From contig JBBQZL010000050.1 in the NCBI GenBank assembly GCA_038207745.1, positions 1 to 13,769 on the forward strand: a DNA stretch of 13,769 nucleotides, in the 5' to 3' direction. This stretch comes from JBBQZL01 sp038207745. GTDB lineage: Bacteria > Actinomycetota > Thermoleophilia > Solirubrobacterales > 70-9. Below, one piece after another: positions 6,990 to 13,769 of this stretch. The translations under genes and the position numbers were made by a program. Under the pieces are notes generated by a model, which was given only the letters and a program-made list of their open reading frames with translations, was not told the origin of the DNA and searched no databases. How positions within the stretch are numbered: position 1 is the stretch's first letter; each line of letters starts with the position of its first letter.

Positions 6990-8123
6990 CTATCCGGCCA
7001 GGGATTCGCGCAGGTCCGCGGCGGCTCGCTCCGGCGGGTAGACATTGATGTCGACCCCGGTTGCGAACTCGAAGCCGGCCTTGGTCGTCAGGCGCGGCGC
7101 GATGTCGAGATGCCAGTGAAAATGCTCGGCGCCCCGCGGTGCGGTCCGGACCCAGAGGTTGAGCAGCGGCGACTCACCGAAGCGCTTCTCGAGTGCAGTC
7201 AAAGCGGTCCGGATCATCGCGACACCGGCGGTGTCGTCCTCAAACCTCGCGACGGATCTTCGCGGGATGATCCGCAGCTCGAATGGCGCCCGGGAGGCCC
7301 AGGGGCAGATCAAGGCGGCCTCGTCGTCGATCGCGACGAGTCGCTCCTTGCGACGAACCTCTTCAACCATCACGTCGCTGAGCAGACCCCCGCCGCCGGT
7401 GCGCTCAGCGTAGGACGAGGCGCGCTCGCGTTCTCTGGCCACGGTGGCCGGCACGAACGGCAGCGCATAGAGCTGCGCGTGGGTGTGCTCGAGCGATGCG
7501 CCGGCGGCCCCACCCTCATTGACGATCAACTGCGAGCAGGCGGCGTCGGAATGGGCCCGCATCCGCTCCCGCCATATCCCGACCGCCGCGGTGAGCTGGT
7601 CGTCAGGGAGCTCGGCGAGCGAGGTGTGGTGACTGGGCGTATTGATCAGGACCTCGTGAAATCCATGCGCCGGGCGCGAGGAGAAGAGGTCGGTCTCGCT
7701 GGAGCGGGCGGAGGCGCGGAGCGGGTCCATGGAGCTCGAGAAGGCGCCTGTCTCAGAGGCTGGGCCGGGTCCCTCGCCGCCACCATCAAGGGCGGGGTAG
7801 AGGTTGGGGACCGCGCGGGTCAGCCATCCAGAGGTGTCCGGATCGCCTCCGCCCGGACGATCTGCGTAGAGCTCCGGCGGGGTCTTCTGCTCGCGGCCCT
7901 CGCAGAACGGGCAGGTCGCCTCGGCAATCGCGGGCTCGCGGTTCGACGTGAAGTTGTCCGGTCGGTCGGCCCGCCCCGGCGCCAGGATCGTCCGCATCCC
8001 GGTCAGTTGTTCGAGCCGGATCTCCGGCCGGCTCAGCTGATCTGAAGGCAACGGTGCGTTCGCGAGCTTGCCCGCGCTATGCGCGCGACGGCGGGAGATC
8101 GGCGCCTGGGTCGTCGTCCCCAT
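6990..8123 (-). CDS. Galactose-1-phosphate uridylyltransferase-like (GalT/HIT superfamily) protein
   Basis: Family members move a nucleotidyl group between UDP-sugars and sugar phosphates through a covalent His adduct. In a 377-aa product, CPFC (71-74) is the zinc-binding start of GalT N-terminal domains. EHTHAQ (212-217) is the HxHxQ active site, with Thr and Ala where GalT normally has HPHGQ, and HFHWHL (334-339) is the C-terminal HIT half. A Gly/Ser-rich insert lies at about 114-145. The start is uncertain. I chose ATG 8123; GTG 8138 is also possible, both overlap the slipin gene, and later non-ATG codons such as TTG 8051 would remove the overlap and start close to the first conserved strand. 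None has a good ribosome site. It is co-transcribed with slipin. The specificity may be a sugar or dinucleotide other than galactose. Confidence 0.87.
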   Translation of the reverse strand: MGTTTQAPISRRRAHSAGKLANAPLPSDQLSRPEIRLEQLTGMRTILAPGRADRPDNFTSNREPAIAEATCPFCEGREQKTPPELYADRPGGGDPDTSGWLTRAVPNLYPALDGGGEGPGPASETGAFSSSMDPLRASARSSETDLFSSRPAHGFHEVLINTPSHHTSLAELPDDQLTAAVGIWRERMRAHSDAACSQLIVNEGGAAGASLEHTHAQLYALPFVPATVARERERASSYAERTGGGGLLSDVMVEEVRRKERLVAIDDEAALICPWASRAPFELRIIPRRSVARFEDDTAGVAMIRTALTALEKRFGESPLLNLWVRTAPRGAEHFHWHLDIAPRLTTKAGFEFATGVDINVYPPERAAADLRESLAG

Positions 8124-9015
8124 CCGGCTCACTGTCACTCAGCGAGTCGATCGGGATCACAGGCTCCGGATCCGCCACTGCAACTGGAGGGGCCGGTGCC
8201 GGACGCGGTGGTCGCAGCCTTGTCTCGTCGCCGTCATCCATCTCGTCGCCCCCACTCGAGCGCTGCATCATCTTCTGGAATGGCTTGATCAGGTCCATCG
8301 GGAGCGGGAATACCACCGTGGTGTTCTGATCGCCGCCGATCTCGAGCAGAGTCTGCAGGTAGCGGAGCTGGAGCGAAGCCGGGTTGGTGCTGATGATGTC
8401 GGCCGCGTCGGTGAGCTTCTGCGCTGCCTGGTACTCACCCTCGGAGTTGATGATCTTGGCGCGGCGCTCACGCTCCGCCTCGGCCTGGCGGGCCATCGCG
8501 CGCTGCATCTGCGCGGGAATCTCAACGTCCTTGATCTCGACCACGCTGACCTTGACGCCCCACGGCTCGGTCTGCTCATCGATGATCTTCTGGAGATCTT
8601 CGTTGAGGCGCTCGCGCTCGGAAAGCAACTGGTCCAGCTCCGCCTTGCCGAGCACGGAGCGAAGCGTGGTCTGCGCGATCTGCGAGGTCGCGATCAGGTA
8701 GTTCTCGACCTCGGTGATCGCCCGGTCGGGATCAACCACGCGGAAGTAGGCAACCGCGTTGACGCTCGCGGGGACGTTGTCGCGGGTGATCACCTCCTGG
8801 GGAGGGATGTTGAGGGTGATCGTCCGCAGGTCGACCTTGACGATCCGGTCGACCATCGGGATCAGCAGGATCAGGCCGGGACCCTTGAGGGCGATCAGGC
8901 GGCCGAGGCGGAAGATCACGCCGCGCTCGTATTCACGCAGAACCTTGACCGAGGAGCCGACGACGATCAGCAGGAAGATCAGGACAACCACCAGTACCGC
9001 GCCAAGTACCTCCAT
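8077..9015 (-). CDS. Slipin (stomatin-like SPFH/band 7 domain) membrane protein
   Basis: A 312-aa membrane-anchored SPFH protein, a family that forms oligomeric membrane microdomains and is usually partnered by NfeD. One N-terminal membrane segment (3-21) is followed by EYERGVIFRLGR (29-40 region), GPGLILLIP and VDLRT. Next comes the band 7 core, an Ala/Glu-rich coiled coil (about 165-205) and the LLEIGGDQNTTVVFPLPMDL end typical of slipins. Residues 253-312 are an added Pro/Asp/Glu-rich tail. The ATG at 9015 is preferred to a TTG one codon earlier, with GGAAGGAAC upstream. The start overlaps the stop of a short NfeD-like ORF as TGATG. Its own stop lies inside the start region of the GalT-like gene. 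Confidence 0.93.
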   Translation of the reverse strand: MEVLGAVLVVVLIFLLIVVGSSVKVLREYERGVIFRLGRLIALKGPGLILLIPMVDRIVKVDLRTITLNIPPQEVITRDNVPASVNAVAYFRVVDPDRAITEVENYLIATSQIAQTTLRSVLGKAELDQLLSERERLNEDLQKIIDEQTEPWGVKVSVVEIKDVEIPAQMQRAMARQAEAERERRAKIINSEGEYQAAQKLTDAADIISTNPASLQLRYLQTLLEIGGDQNTTVVFPLPMDLIKPFQKMMQRSSGGDEMDDGDETRLRPPRPAPAPPVAVADPEPVIPIDSLSDSEPDGDDDPGADLPPSRA

Positions 9016-9110
9016 CAACGTGTTCCTTCCGTTCTCTCCGTTTGGGGCGGCGGTTTGACCACGAGCGTCAATCCGTCCACCTCTTCAACTGTGACTCTAC
9101 CCCTCGTCAT
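9015..9110 (-). CDS. 31-aa ORF duplicating the last strand of the NfeD OB-fold
   Basis: This short ORF encodes TVEEVDGLTLVVKP, nearly identical to residues 133-146 of the full NfeD upstream (Met replaces one Val). Over 48 aligned bases (9051-9098 against 9699-9746) 42 are identical, and five of the six changes are synonymous, as expected if both copies evolved as protein. The ATG overlaps the stop of the SnoaL-like gene as ATGA, and its TGA overlaps the slipin ATG as TGATG, so ribosomes could pass through all three. It is probably the remnant of a second nfeD, or of the original one, whose front was lost. It could also be kept only to couple translation into slipin. The product itself is too short for a known fold. 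Confidence 0.55.
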   Translation of the reverse strand: MTRGRVTVEEVDGLTLVVKPPPQTERTEGTR

Positions 9111-9628
9111 GCCACCTCTCGGCGACCCGGCACGGGAATCCGGGAAACCGCCCTGCGGCCGTTCAGCGCCACACCGCCAACGGCCATCGCCACCGATTCG
9201 GCGCGGCTGTCGATTCCGGGCCAGAGTCCGAGTTGTCTCAGCGAGCTGACGACGTCGAAGTAAGAATGCTCGCGGCAGACCTTGGAGTCGCGGAATTCGA
9301 AGATGTCGGTGCCCTTGGTGTCCAGCACCTTGCCCGTGGTGGGCAGTCCGATCCAGAGGGGGCCGGAGTTGAGCCCACGGAAGGCCCAGGGCTCGGTGAC
9401 CCGTTCGCCTTCGTGAATCACCGGCTCTCGCAACGACCATTCACGCTCAGTGAAGGCGGCGAAGAATTTGTCGCAGTGGGTCGAGTAGGCCTCGCGGCCG
9501 CAGATCGGCTCGGCCAGGGTTACGTCCCAGTACTCGATGTCATCGGTGACGTATTCGAGCACAGCCTCGGTGCCGGCATTCCAGGCCGTCTGCCAGTTTC
9601 GGAAGAACTCATCGGCCCACTCGCTCAC
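9107..9628 (-). CDS. Nuclear transport factor 2 / SnoaL-like protein
   Basis: A 173-aa soluble protein of the NTF2-like cone fold, a scaffold used by ketosteroid isomerases, polyketide cyclases and many small-molecule binders. FFRNWQTAWNAGTEAVLEYV (8-27) and ITDDIEYWD-type residues (28-35) form the usual first helices and strand. KGTDIFEFRDSKVCREHSYF (105-124) is the last conserved strand pair. About 35 residues after that form a Ser/Arg-rich tail without a clear match. The start is GTG, 7 bases after the NfeD stop, with a weak GGGGA site. It interrupts the nfeD-slipin order. A catalytic role cannot be assigned from the residues present. Confidence 0.83.
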   Translation of the reverse strand: MSEWADEFFRNWQTAWNAGTEAVLEYVTDDIEYWDVTLAEPICGREAYSTHCDKFFAAFTEREWSLREPVIHEGERVTEPWAFRGLNSGPLWIGLPTTGKVLDTKGTDIFEFRDSKVCREHSYFDVVSSLRQLGLWPGIDSRAESVAMAVGGVALNGRRAVSRIPVPGRREVA

Positions 9629-9635
9629 AGAACGA

Positions 9636-10136
9636 TCACATCCCCGGCGGCGAGTTCATCTCGCGAGGTTCGCCAGCCGTTCCATCCGCCTGGAGAGCCG
9701 GTTTGACCATCAGCGTCAACCCGTCAACTTCTTCAACCGTGACTCTGCTCCCAACCGGGATGCTCACACCCGGCGTCGTCGAGCGGGCCCGCCAGAGCGC
9801 CCCCTCGATCCGCACCTGTCCGAGGGGATCGATCGACTCCCGGACGTCGACCTCGCGGCCGATGAACTCCTCGGTGCCGCTGCGCACCCGTTCATCGGTT
9901 TGCGCTTTCACAACCTTTCGGGCCACGACCAGGAAGGTGATCAGCGCGAGAACCCCCACCGTGATCAGGGCGGCGCCGACCTCCTCGGAGCTGCGGGTGG
10001 TCTGCTCGAGTGAGACGACTCCCGCGGCGATCAGACCAATCGCGCCGATCACCGCAAGCACACCTCCCGTGGGCAGAACCAGTTCAGCCAGCAGAAGGCC
10101 GACTCCGACAATTGCGACTGTGGCCGCTATTTCCAT
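9636..10136 (-). CDS. NfeD family membrane protein
   Basis: A 166-aa short-form NfeD, lacking the ClpP-like protease domain of the long form. Three hydrophobic segments (about 3-21, 24-42, 54-73) are followed by a cytosolic or peripheral OB-fold (about 88-146) with the family pattern GREVDVRE, GQVRIEGALWRARS, PVGSRVTVEEVDGLTLMVKP. NfeD OB-folds are thought to bind the SPFH partner, here the slipin two genes down. The ATG is preceded by GGAGAT. The gene begins 7 bases after the stop of the TlpA-like gene. The last 20 residues are a loose tail. Confidence 0.92.
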   Translation of the reverse strand: MEIAATVAIVGVGLLLAELVLPTGGVLAVIGAIGLIAAGVVSLEQTTRSSEEVGAALITVGVLALITFLVVARKVVKAQTDERVRSGTEEFIGREVDVRESIDPLGQVRIEGALWRARSTTPGVSIPVGSRVTVEEVDGLTLMVKPALQADGTAGEPREMNSPPGM

Positions 10137-10143
10137 ATCTCCA

Positions 10144-10734
10144 TTATCCGCCTTCCCCGTCGATTGCGAAACGTCTCACGTCCGCCTCGAGTGATGCGGA
10201 GTCCGTGTATGGGCCCTGCTTGAGGTAGGTCATATTTCCGCTGCGATCAAAAAAAGCCGTTGCCGGGTACCCGATTGCCTTGAGGTTCGAGTAGATGTCC
10301 CTGTCCGGGTCGTTGTAGCTCGGATACGGGACCGGGTGATCGCGCAGGAAGGTCGACGCTGAATCTTCGGAGTCCTCGACGTTAACCCCGACGAAGGCGA
10401 CCTTCCTGCCGAGGCTCGCCGAGACATCCTGGAAGTGGGGGAACTCGAGCAGGCAGGGACCGCACCAGGAAGCCCAGGCGTTGACGACCACCGGATATCC
10501 CTTGAGGCTGGCCATCCGCGCGTCAAAAGCGTCGCGGCCGCCGTCGAGAAGCTGGTCACGCTGTTTGTGAAGTGCCGCCAATGGGGCGGGCGACCCGGCA
10601 AGGTCCTTGGCGTAGTCGGGGGCTGTTGACGCATCGCCGCCGGAGCCCGCAGAGTCGCCGCAGGCGACCAGGGTGAGTCCCGCCAAAAGCACGAGGAAAG
10701 TTGCAAGCGGGGTGCGTGTTCGCTTCAATCGCAT
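10144..10734 (-). CDS. TlpA/ResA-like thioredoxin-fold lipoprotein
   Basis: A 196-aa exported thiol-disulphide protein. The start at 10734 gives a lipoprotein signal peptide: basic residues 2-7, a hydrophobic stretch 10-24 and lipobox LVAC with Cys25, so it is anchored outside the cytoplasmic membrane. An earlier in-frame start at 10782 would put 16 extra residues before it and is rejected. The thioredoxin motif WCGPC (90-94) sits in VVVNAWASWCGPCLLEFPHF. The cis-proline is in GYPATAFF (Pro157). Such proteins reduce disulphides, for example during cytochrome c maturation. No cytochrome gene is seen here. It leads the operon, with nfeD 7 bases after its stop. Confidence 0.93.
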   Translation of the reverse strand: MRLKRTRTPLATFLVLLAGLTLVACGDSAGSGGDASTAPDYAKDLAGSPAPLAALHKQRDQLLDGGRDAFDARMASLKGYPVVVNAWASWCGPCLLEFPHFQDVSASLGRKVAFVGVNVEDSEDSASTFLRDHPVPYPSYNDPDRDIYSNLKAIGYPATAFFDRSGNMTYLKQGPYTDSASLEADVRRFAIDGEGG

Positions 10735-10741
10735 GTCCCTG

Positions 10742-10749
10742 ATTAAATA
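10742..10749 (-). promoter_or_regulatory. Candidate -10 element for the tlpA-nfeD-slipin operon
   Basis: TATTTAAT on the minus strand is the only AT-rich motif in the 150-base divergent gap (10735-10884) between this operon and the helicase. It would place the transcript start a few bases before the ATG at 10734, so the mRNA would be almost leaderless. No matching -35 box is visible. Confidence 0.25.
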
Positions 10750-10884
10750 CAAGTTGCCTGCTCGCCTGGATGCGAGTGGCAAATGTCAGTTCGGGGGGTG
10801 GGCATTGGTCGCGTCCCGAATCCTCATCCAGCTCACACGCTCAGCCGCAAACAACACGTTCGGCGGGCGGACTCAGAAAGCCCC

Positions 10885-13769
10885 ATGGCTAACATCAGCC
10901 AAGATGCCGCGAAAGCGGCCGTACCCACAAGCGCCGATATCGAGCGCGCGGCGAAGTTTGCCCGCGAGCCGTTCCTGCTGGACGGAGAAGGCCCGGAGGC
11001 ACTGGCCCCGGGGACCGCTCGCCGGCGTGCTCTGGATGCCTCGCTCTCAGAGCTGGACGCGGGAAACGAGGCGCCGTCGATCAGGTGGCGACAGGACTTC
11101 TCCCTGCTGCTGGGCCTCGAGCGACTTCTCGCCGAGGAGAAGCCGCTGCTTCGCGACGGCGCGGAGCTCAATGCCCATCAGGTCGACGCCCTCTCGGGCA
11201 CCCTGACCGAACTGATTGCAGAGCAGCAGATCAATGCCGCGAACGGAAATGGCTCGGTCGGCAATGAGTCTGTGGAGATCGAAATCGAGGTCGACGAGGA
11301 TCATCCGGAAGAACCGGCCGAGGAAGTTGCCGAGGCCGGAGCTCGCGACAAGGATGAGCAGCCCGAGGTCGAGGAGGCGCATCTCGACGATGAGGAAGAG
11401 GACGACGACGACGAGGACGCCGAGACTCCCGAGGATGAGCTTGTCGACCCGCACGATGACGATGCCGTGGACGAGGTTGAAGAGGAGGAAGAGGTCGAGC
11501 TGACCGACGACGAGCCGCTCGATGCCGATGAGGAGCCCCAGGACTGGCACGACGAGCCAGACCCCGACGAGCAGCCCGTCGACGAAGAAGTTTCAGATGA
11601 CCCGGGTGCTGCGCGGCGCTTCTGGTTCGAACACGCGACCGGTGCCGGCAAGACGGTGGCCGCGGTCGGTTTCATCGATGCAACCCGCACCGGCGGCGTT
11701 CTGATCCTCACCCATCGGCGCAACCTGGTTGACCAATTCATCGGCGAGATCTCAACCCGCGGATACGGGGAGCGCCTGCGTCCGCCCCTGCTCGACGGCC
11801 GCGATGACGCCGACGGCCCGGTCACGGTCGAGACCTACCAGTGGTTCGTCCGCAACCAGAAGCGCGTCTCGGACGCCTACACAGTGGTGATCTGTGACGA
11901 GGCGCACACCGCGCTCGGCGAGAAGACAAGCGCCTGTATCCGTGCCTGGACCGGCCCTGTCTTCGTCGGCATGACCGCGACGGGCGCGCTGATCGCCCGC
12001 CACGTTGCAGACCTATTCCCGACCCAGACCTCGCGCTTCGACCTCGCGCAGGCGGCTCGCCGCGGAGTCATCTCACCGCTTCGCGCGCTGCGGATCCCGC
12101 CCGGCCCCGGAGTGCGGACAATTGCCAAGGTGCCGCTCCGCAAGGGAGAGGTTGACCAGGACTTCGATCAGGAAGAGCTCGCGAAGCTGCTCGACCAGAC
12201 GCCATTCAACGTCGCGATCGCCGATCTCTACCAATCGAGATTTCGCAAGGTCCCGGGTGTCCTCTACACCGCCGGCGTCCGGCACGCCAAGAACGTTGCT
12301 GCGGCCTTCCGCGACATCGGGATCAACGCACAGGCGGTCTCCGGCGAAACACCGAAGCGTGAACTGGCCGAGATCCTCGCGGGCTTCGAGCGCGGCGAGA
12401 TCGACGTGCTATGCAATGCGATGCTGCTGGCCGAGGGCTGGAACTCACCCCGTGCAACGATCTGCATGCACCTTGCGCCGACCGCTTCGCGGAGGATCTA
12501 CCAGCAGCGTGTCGGTCGCGTAACCCGTCGTGCTCCCGGCAAGGAAGCCGGTTTGGTCATCGACTTCGTCCATCCGGCGACCACGCATGACGAGACGATC
12601 GTCACCCTGCACAGCCTTCTCGATCGTGACGTCTACCGCGGCGGCGCGATCGTCGTCGGCCCGGTGCGCCGCGGGCGCGGGCGCAAGGTCCGGGTCGAGC
12701 GTCGAATCGTCCCGGTCTCTGACGACCCCGAGCGCCGTGTCCAGGTTCTCGAGCGGGAGATCTGGCGGATCGCGGTCGAGAACCTCGACTACGCGGAGCA
12801 GCACGTCTGGGCCGCGCTTGCGGGTGCCCGCGTCAACCCGCAGGGCTGGCGCCGTGCGAAGGCGATGCTGCAGCACGACCAGAGCAAGGAGCTGCGTCGC
12901 CGCTTTCTGCTCACCTGTGTGCAGCGCAACCGCAACTCGGCGCTGCGACTCAAGGCACTCGGCGAGATCGCAGCTCTTCGCGACGCGGATGCCTTCGATG
13001 ATGCGATCGACATGGTCGGTACCTGGAGCCGCGACGAGAAGCGCGCCGGCGTAAAGGTCCTCCTCCAGGCGCTGATCGAGAAGCGGATCGGCCGACGCGA
13101 TCAGGCGCAGGCATGGGTCTGGCGACTGGCCTCCTACAACCGCGAGCTCCACGAGGAGTACGCGGTTCAGCGCTGGCCCGAGACCAAGAGGCTGCTTGGG
13201 CTGCTGGTCAACTCATCCGGCCGCGCGCACGGCCGAAATGCTCGCCGTCTCGTCCACGCGACCAAGGACCAGGACCGCAGGCTCGCCGTCTCGATTCTCG
13301 CGGCCGCCGTATCCCACACCCCCGAAGGTGAGGAGGTGCTCCGCGGCGCCAGGATGCGGATGGCCCGCAAGCCTTCGGCCATCGCCCGCGAGCTGCTGAG
13401 GAACTTCCCCAAGCAGGGCAAGCGACGCAGGCGCAAGGGCAAGGGCGGCGGCGATAACGGCGGCTCTGCCAACGGCGGTCAGAACAACAGAAACCGCTCA
13501 GAACGATCTGGTGACCGCGACGGCTCGCAGCAGCGCAAGTCCCGCAACAGGCGCAGGTCCCGGTCCAAGAACCGGCCCGGAGCGGAGAAGAATGGCACCG
13601 ACACTCAGGCGGACCGGCCGGAACAGAAGAACGGCTCAGATGCAACCGGCGCGGTGATTGCGGACAGGGGCGGCGCAGATGCCCCGAGCAAGGTGAGCGG
13701 CGCAGAGCCGGAGCAGCGGGTAAAGGTGGGCGGAAGCTCAAACGGCAAGACCGAGGGCGCCACGCCCGG
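10885..13769 (+). CDS. SF2 DEAH-box helicase with large acidic insert (3' end outside window)
   Basis: The frame stays open from ATG 10885 to the right edge (961 codons). It is an ATP-driven nucleic-acid translocase. An HQ element (H98-Q99 in ELNAHQVDAL), Walker A ATGAGKT (251-257, Lys256), DEAH (338-341), motif III MTATG (363-367) and motif VI QRVGRVTR (541-548) are in order, with RecA domain 2 between the last two. Unusually, residues about 129-239 are a run dominated by Glu and Asp, inserted between the HQ element and Walker A. Normally only about 30 residues separate them. After motif VI comes an alpha-helical Arg-rich part (about 590-840), then a basic Gly/Asn/Arg/Lys tail (from 843) of RNA-binding type. 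No good ribosome site precedes the ATG. The substrate could be DNA or RNA; the tail leans to RNA. Confidence 0.9.
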   Translation, partial: MANISQDAAKAAVPTSADIERAAKFAREPFLLDGEGPEALAPGTARRRALDASLSELDAGNEAPSIRWRQDFSLLLGLERLLAEEKPLLRDGAELNAHQVDALSGTLTELIAEQQINAANGNGSVGNESVEIEIEVDEDHPEEPAEEVAEAGARDKDEQPEVEEAHLDDEEEDDDDEDAETPEDELVDPHDDDAVDEVEEEEEVELTDDEPLDADEEPQDWHDEPDPDEQPVDEEVSDDPGAARRFWFEHATGAGKTVAAVGFIDATRTGGVLILTHRRNLVDQFIGEISTRGYGERLRPPLLDGRDDADGPVTVETYQWFVRNQKRVSDAYTVVICDEAHTALGEKTSACIRAWTGPVFVGMTATGALIARHVADLFPTQTSRFDLAQAARRGVISPLRALRIPPGPGVRTIAKVPLRKGEVDQDFDQEELAKLLDQTPFNVAIADLYQSRFRKVPGVLYTAGVRHAKNVAAAFRDIGINAQAVSGETPKRELAEILAGFERGEIDVLCNAMLLAEGWNSPRATICMHLAPTASRRIYQQRVGRVTRRAPGKEAGLVIDFVHPATTHDETIVTLHSLLDRDVYRGGAIVVGPVRRGRGRKVRVERRIVPVSDDPERRVQVLEREIWRIAVENLDYAEQHVWAALAGARVNPQGWRRAKAMLQHDQSKELRRRFLLTCVQRNRNSALRLKALGEIAALRDADAFDDAIDMVGTWSRDEKRAGVKVLLQALIEKRIGRRDQAQAWVWRLASYNRELHEEYAVQRWPETKRLLGLLVNSSGRAHGRNARRLVHATKDQDRRLAVSILAAAVSHTPEGEEVLRGARMRMARKPSAIARELLRNFPKQGKRRRRKGKGGGDNGGSANGGQNNRNRSERSGDRDGSQQRKSRNRRRSRSKNRPGAEKNGTDTQADRPEQKNGSDATGAVIADRGGADAPSKVSGAEPEQRVKVGGSSNGKTEGATP

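Noticed and set aside
8068..9249. 393-codon open frame on + across the slipin gene
   Set aside because: It is antisense to slipin, a well-conserved SPFH gene. The translation has no family motif and arises from GC-rich codon use on the other strand.
11301..11825. Minus-strand 174-codon Ser-rich frame in the helicase
   Set aside because: It is the reverse reading of the acidic GAG/GAC-rich insert, which produces poly-Ser by codon composition. It has no ribosome site or motif.

Overview
The window is GC-rich chromosomal DNA of an actinomycete type, with GTG starts, tightly coupled operons and an actinobacterial-style tRNA-Arg(CCT). The protein repertoire (CWE nitrilase, slipin/NfeD pair, GalT-like protein, DUF4389 tandem protein, SF2 helicase with a large acidic insert) makes me lean towards the Thermoleophilia/Solirubrobacterales. 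That placement is an inference from recognition, not a search.

Left part (2-2482): the 3' end of a nitrilase-family amidohydrolase on + converges on a two-gene minus-strand operon, an alpha/beta hydrolase followed by a short-chain dehydrogenase. The two genes are joined by an ATGA overlap.

Middle (2581-4714): an intact tRNA-Arg(CCT) gene lies on the minus strand. About 2.1 kb downstream of its 3' end is a second copy of its 3' half, in the same orientation (45 of 47 bases identical). Between the copies are a fragment of a tyrosine integrase next to the tRNA, a broken MobF/TrwC-type relaxase, short GTTCCYACC direct repeats just inside both ends, and one apparently intact gene for a secreted choice-of-anchor L protein. 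I read this as the wreck of an integrative mobilizable or conjugative element that used the tRNA as its attachment site.

Right of the tRNA (4921-5620): a duplicated-domain DUF4389 membrane protein on + ends in a perfect 18-bp hairpin that separates it from the next operon.

Minus-strand operon (10734 down to 5779): TlpA-like thioredoxin lipoprotein, NfeD, an NTF2/SnoaL-like protein, a 31-codon ORF duplicating the last strand of NfeD, slipin/stomatin, a GalT-like nucleotidyltransferase, an acidic-tailed hypothetical protein, and a GNAT acetyltransferase. Junctions are overlaps or gaps of 13 bases or less. NfeD and slipin are a classic membrane-quality pair. Here a SnoaL-like gene sits between them, and a second NfeD C-terminus is left directly in front of slipin.

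Right end (10885 to the edge): a divergently transcribed SF2 (DEAH) helicase open past the window. It has about 110 strongly acidic residues inserted between its HQ element and Walker A, and a basic disordered C-terminal tail.

No CRISPR array, rRNA or complete insertion sequence was seen. The most distinctive signals are the tRNA-bounded decayed element, the coupled NfeD mini-ORF, and the helicase acidic insert.
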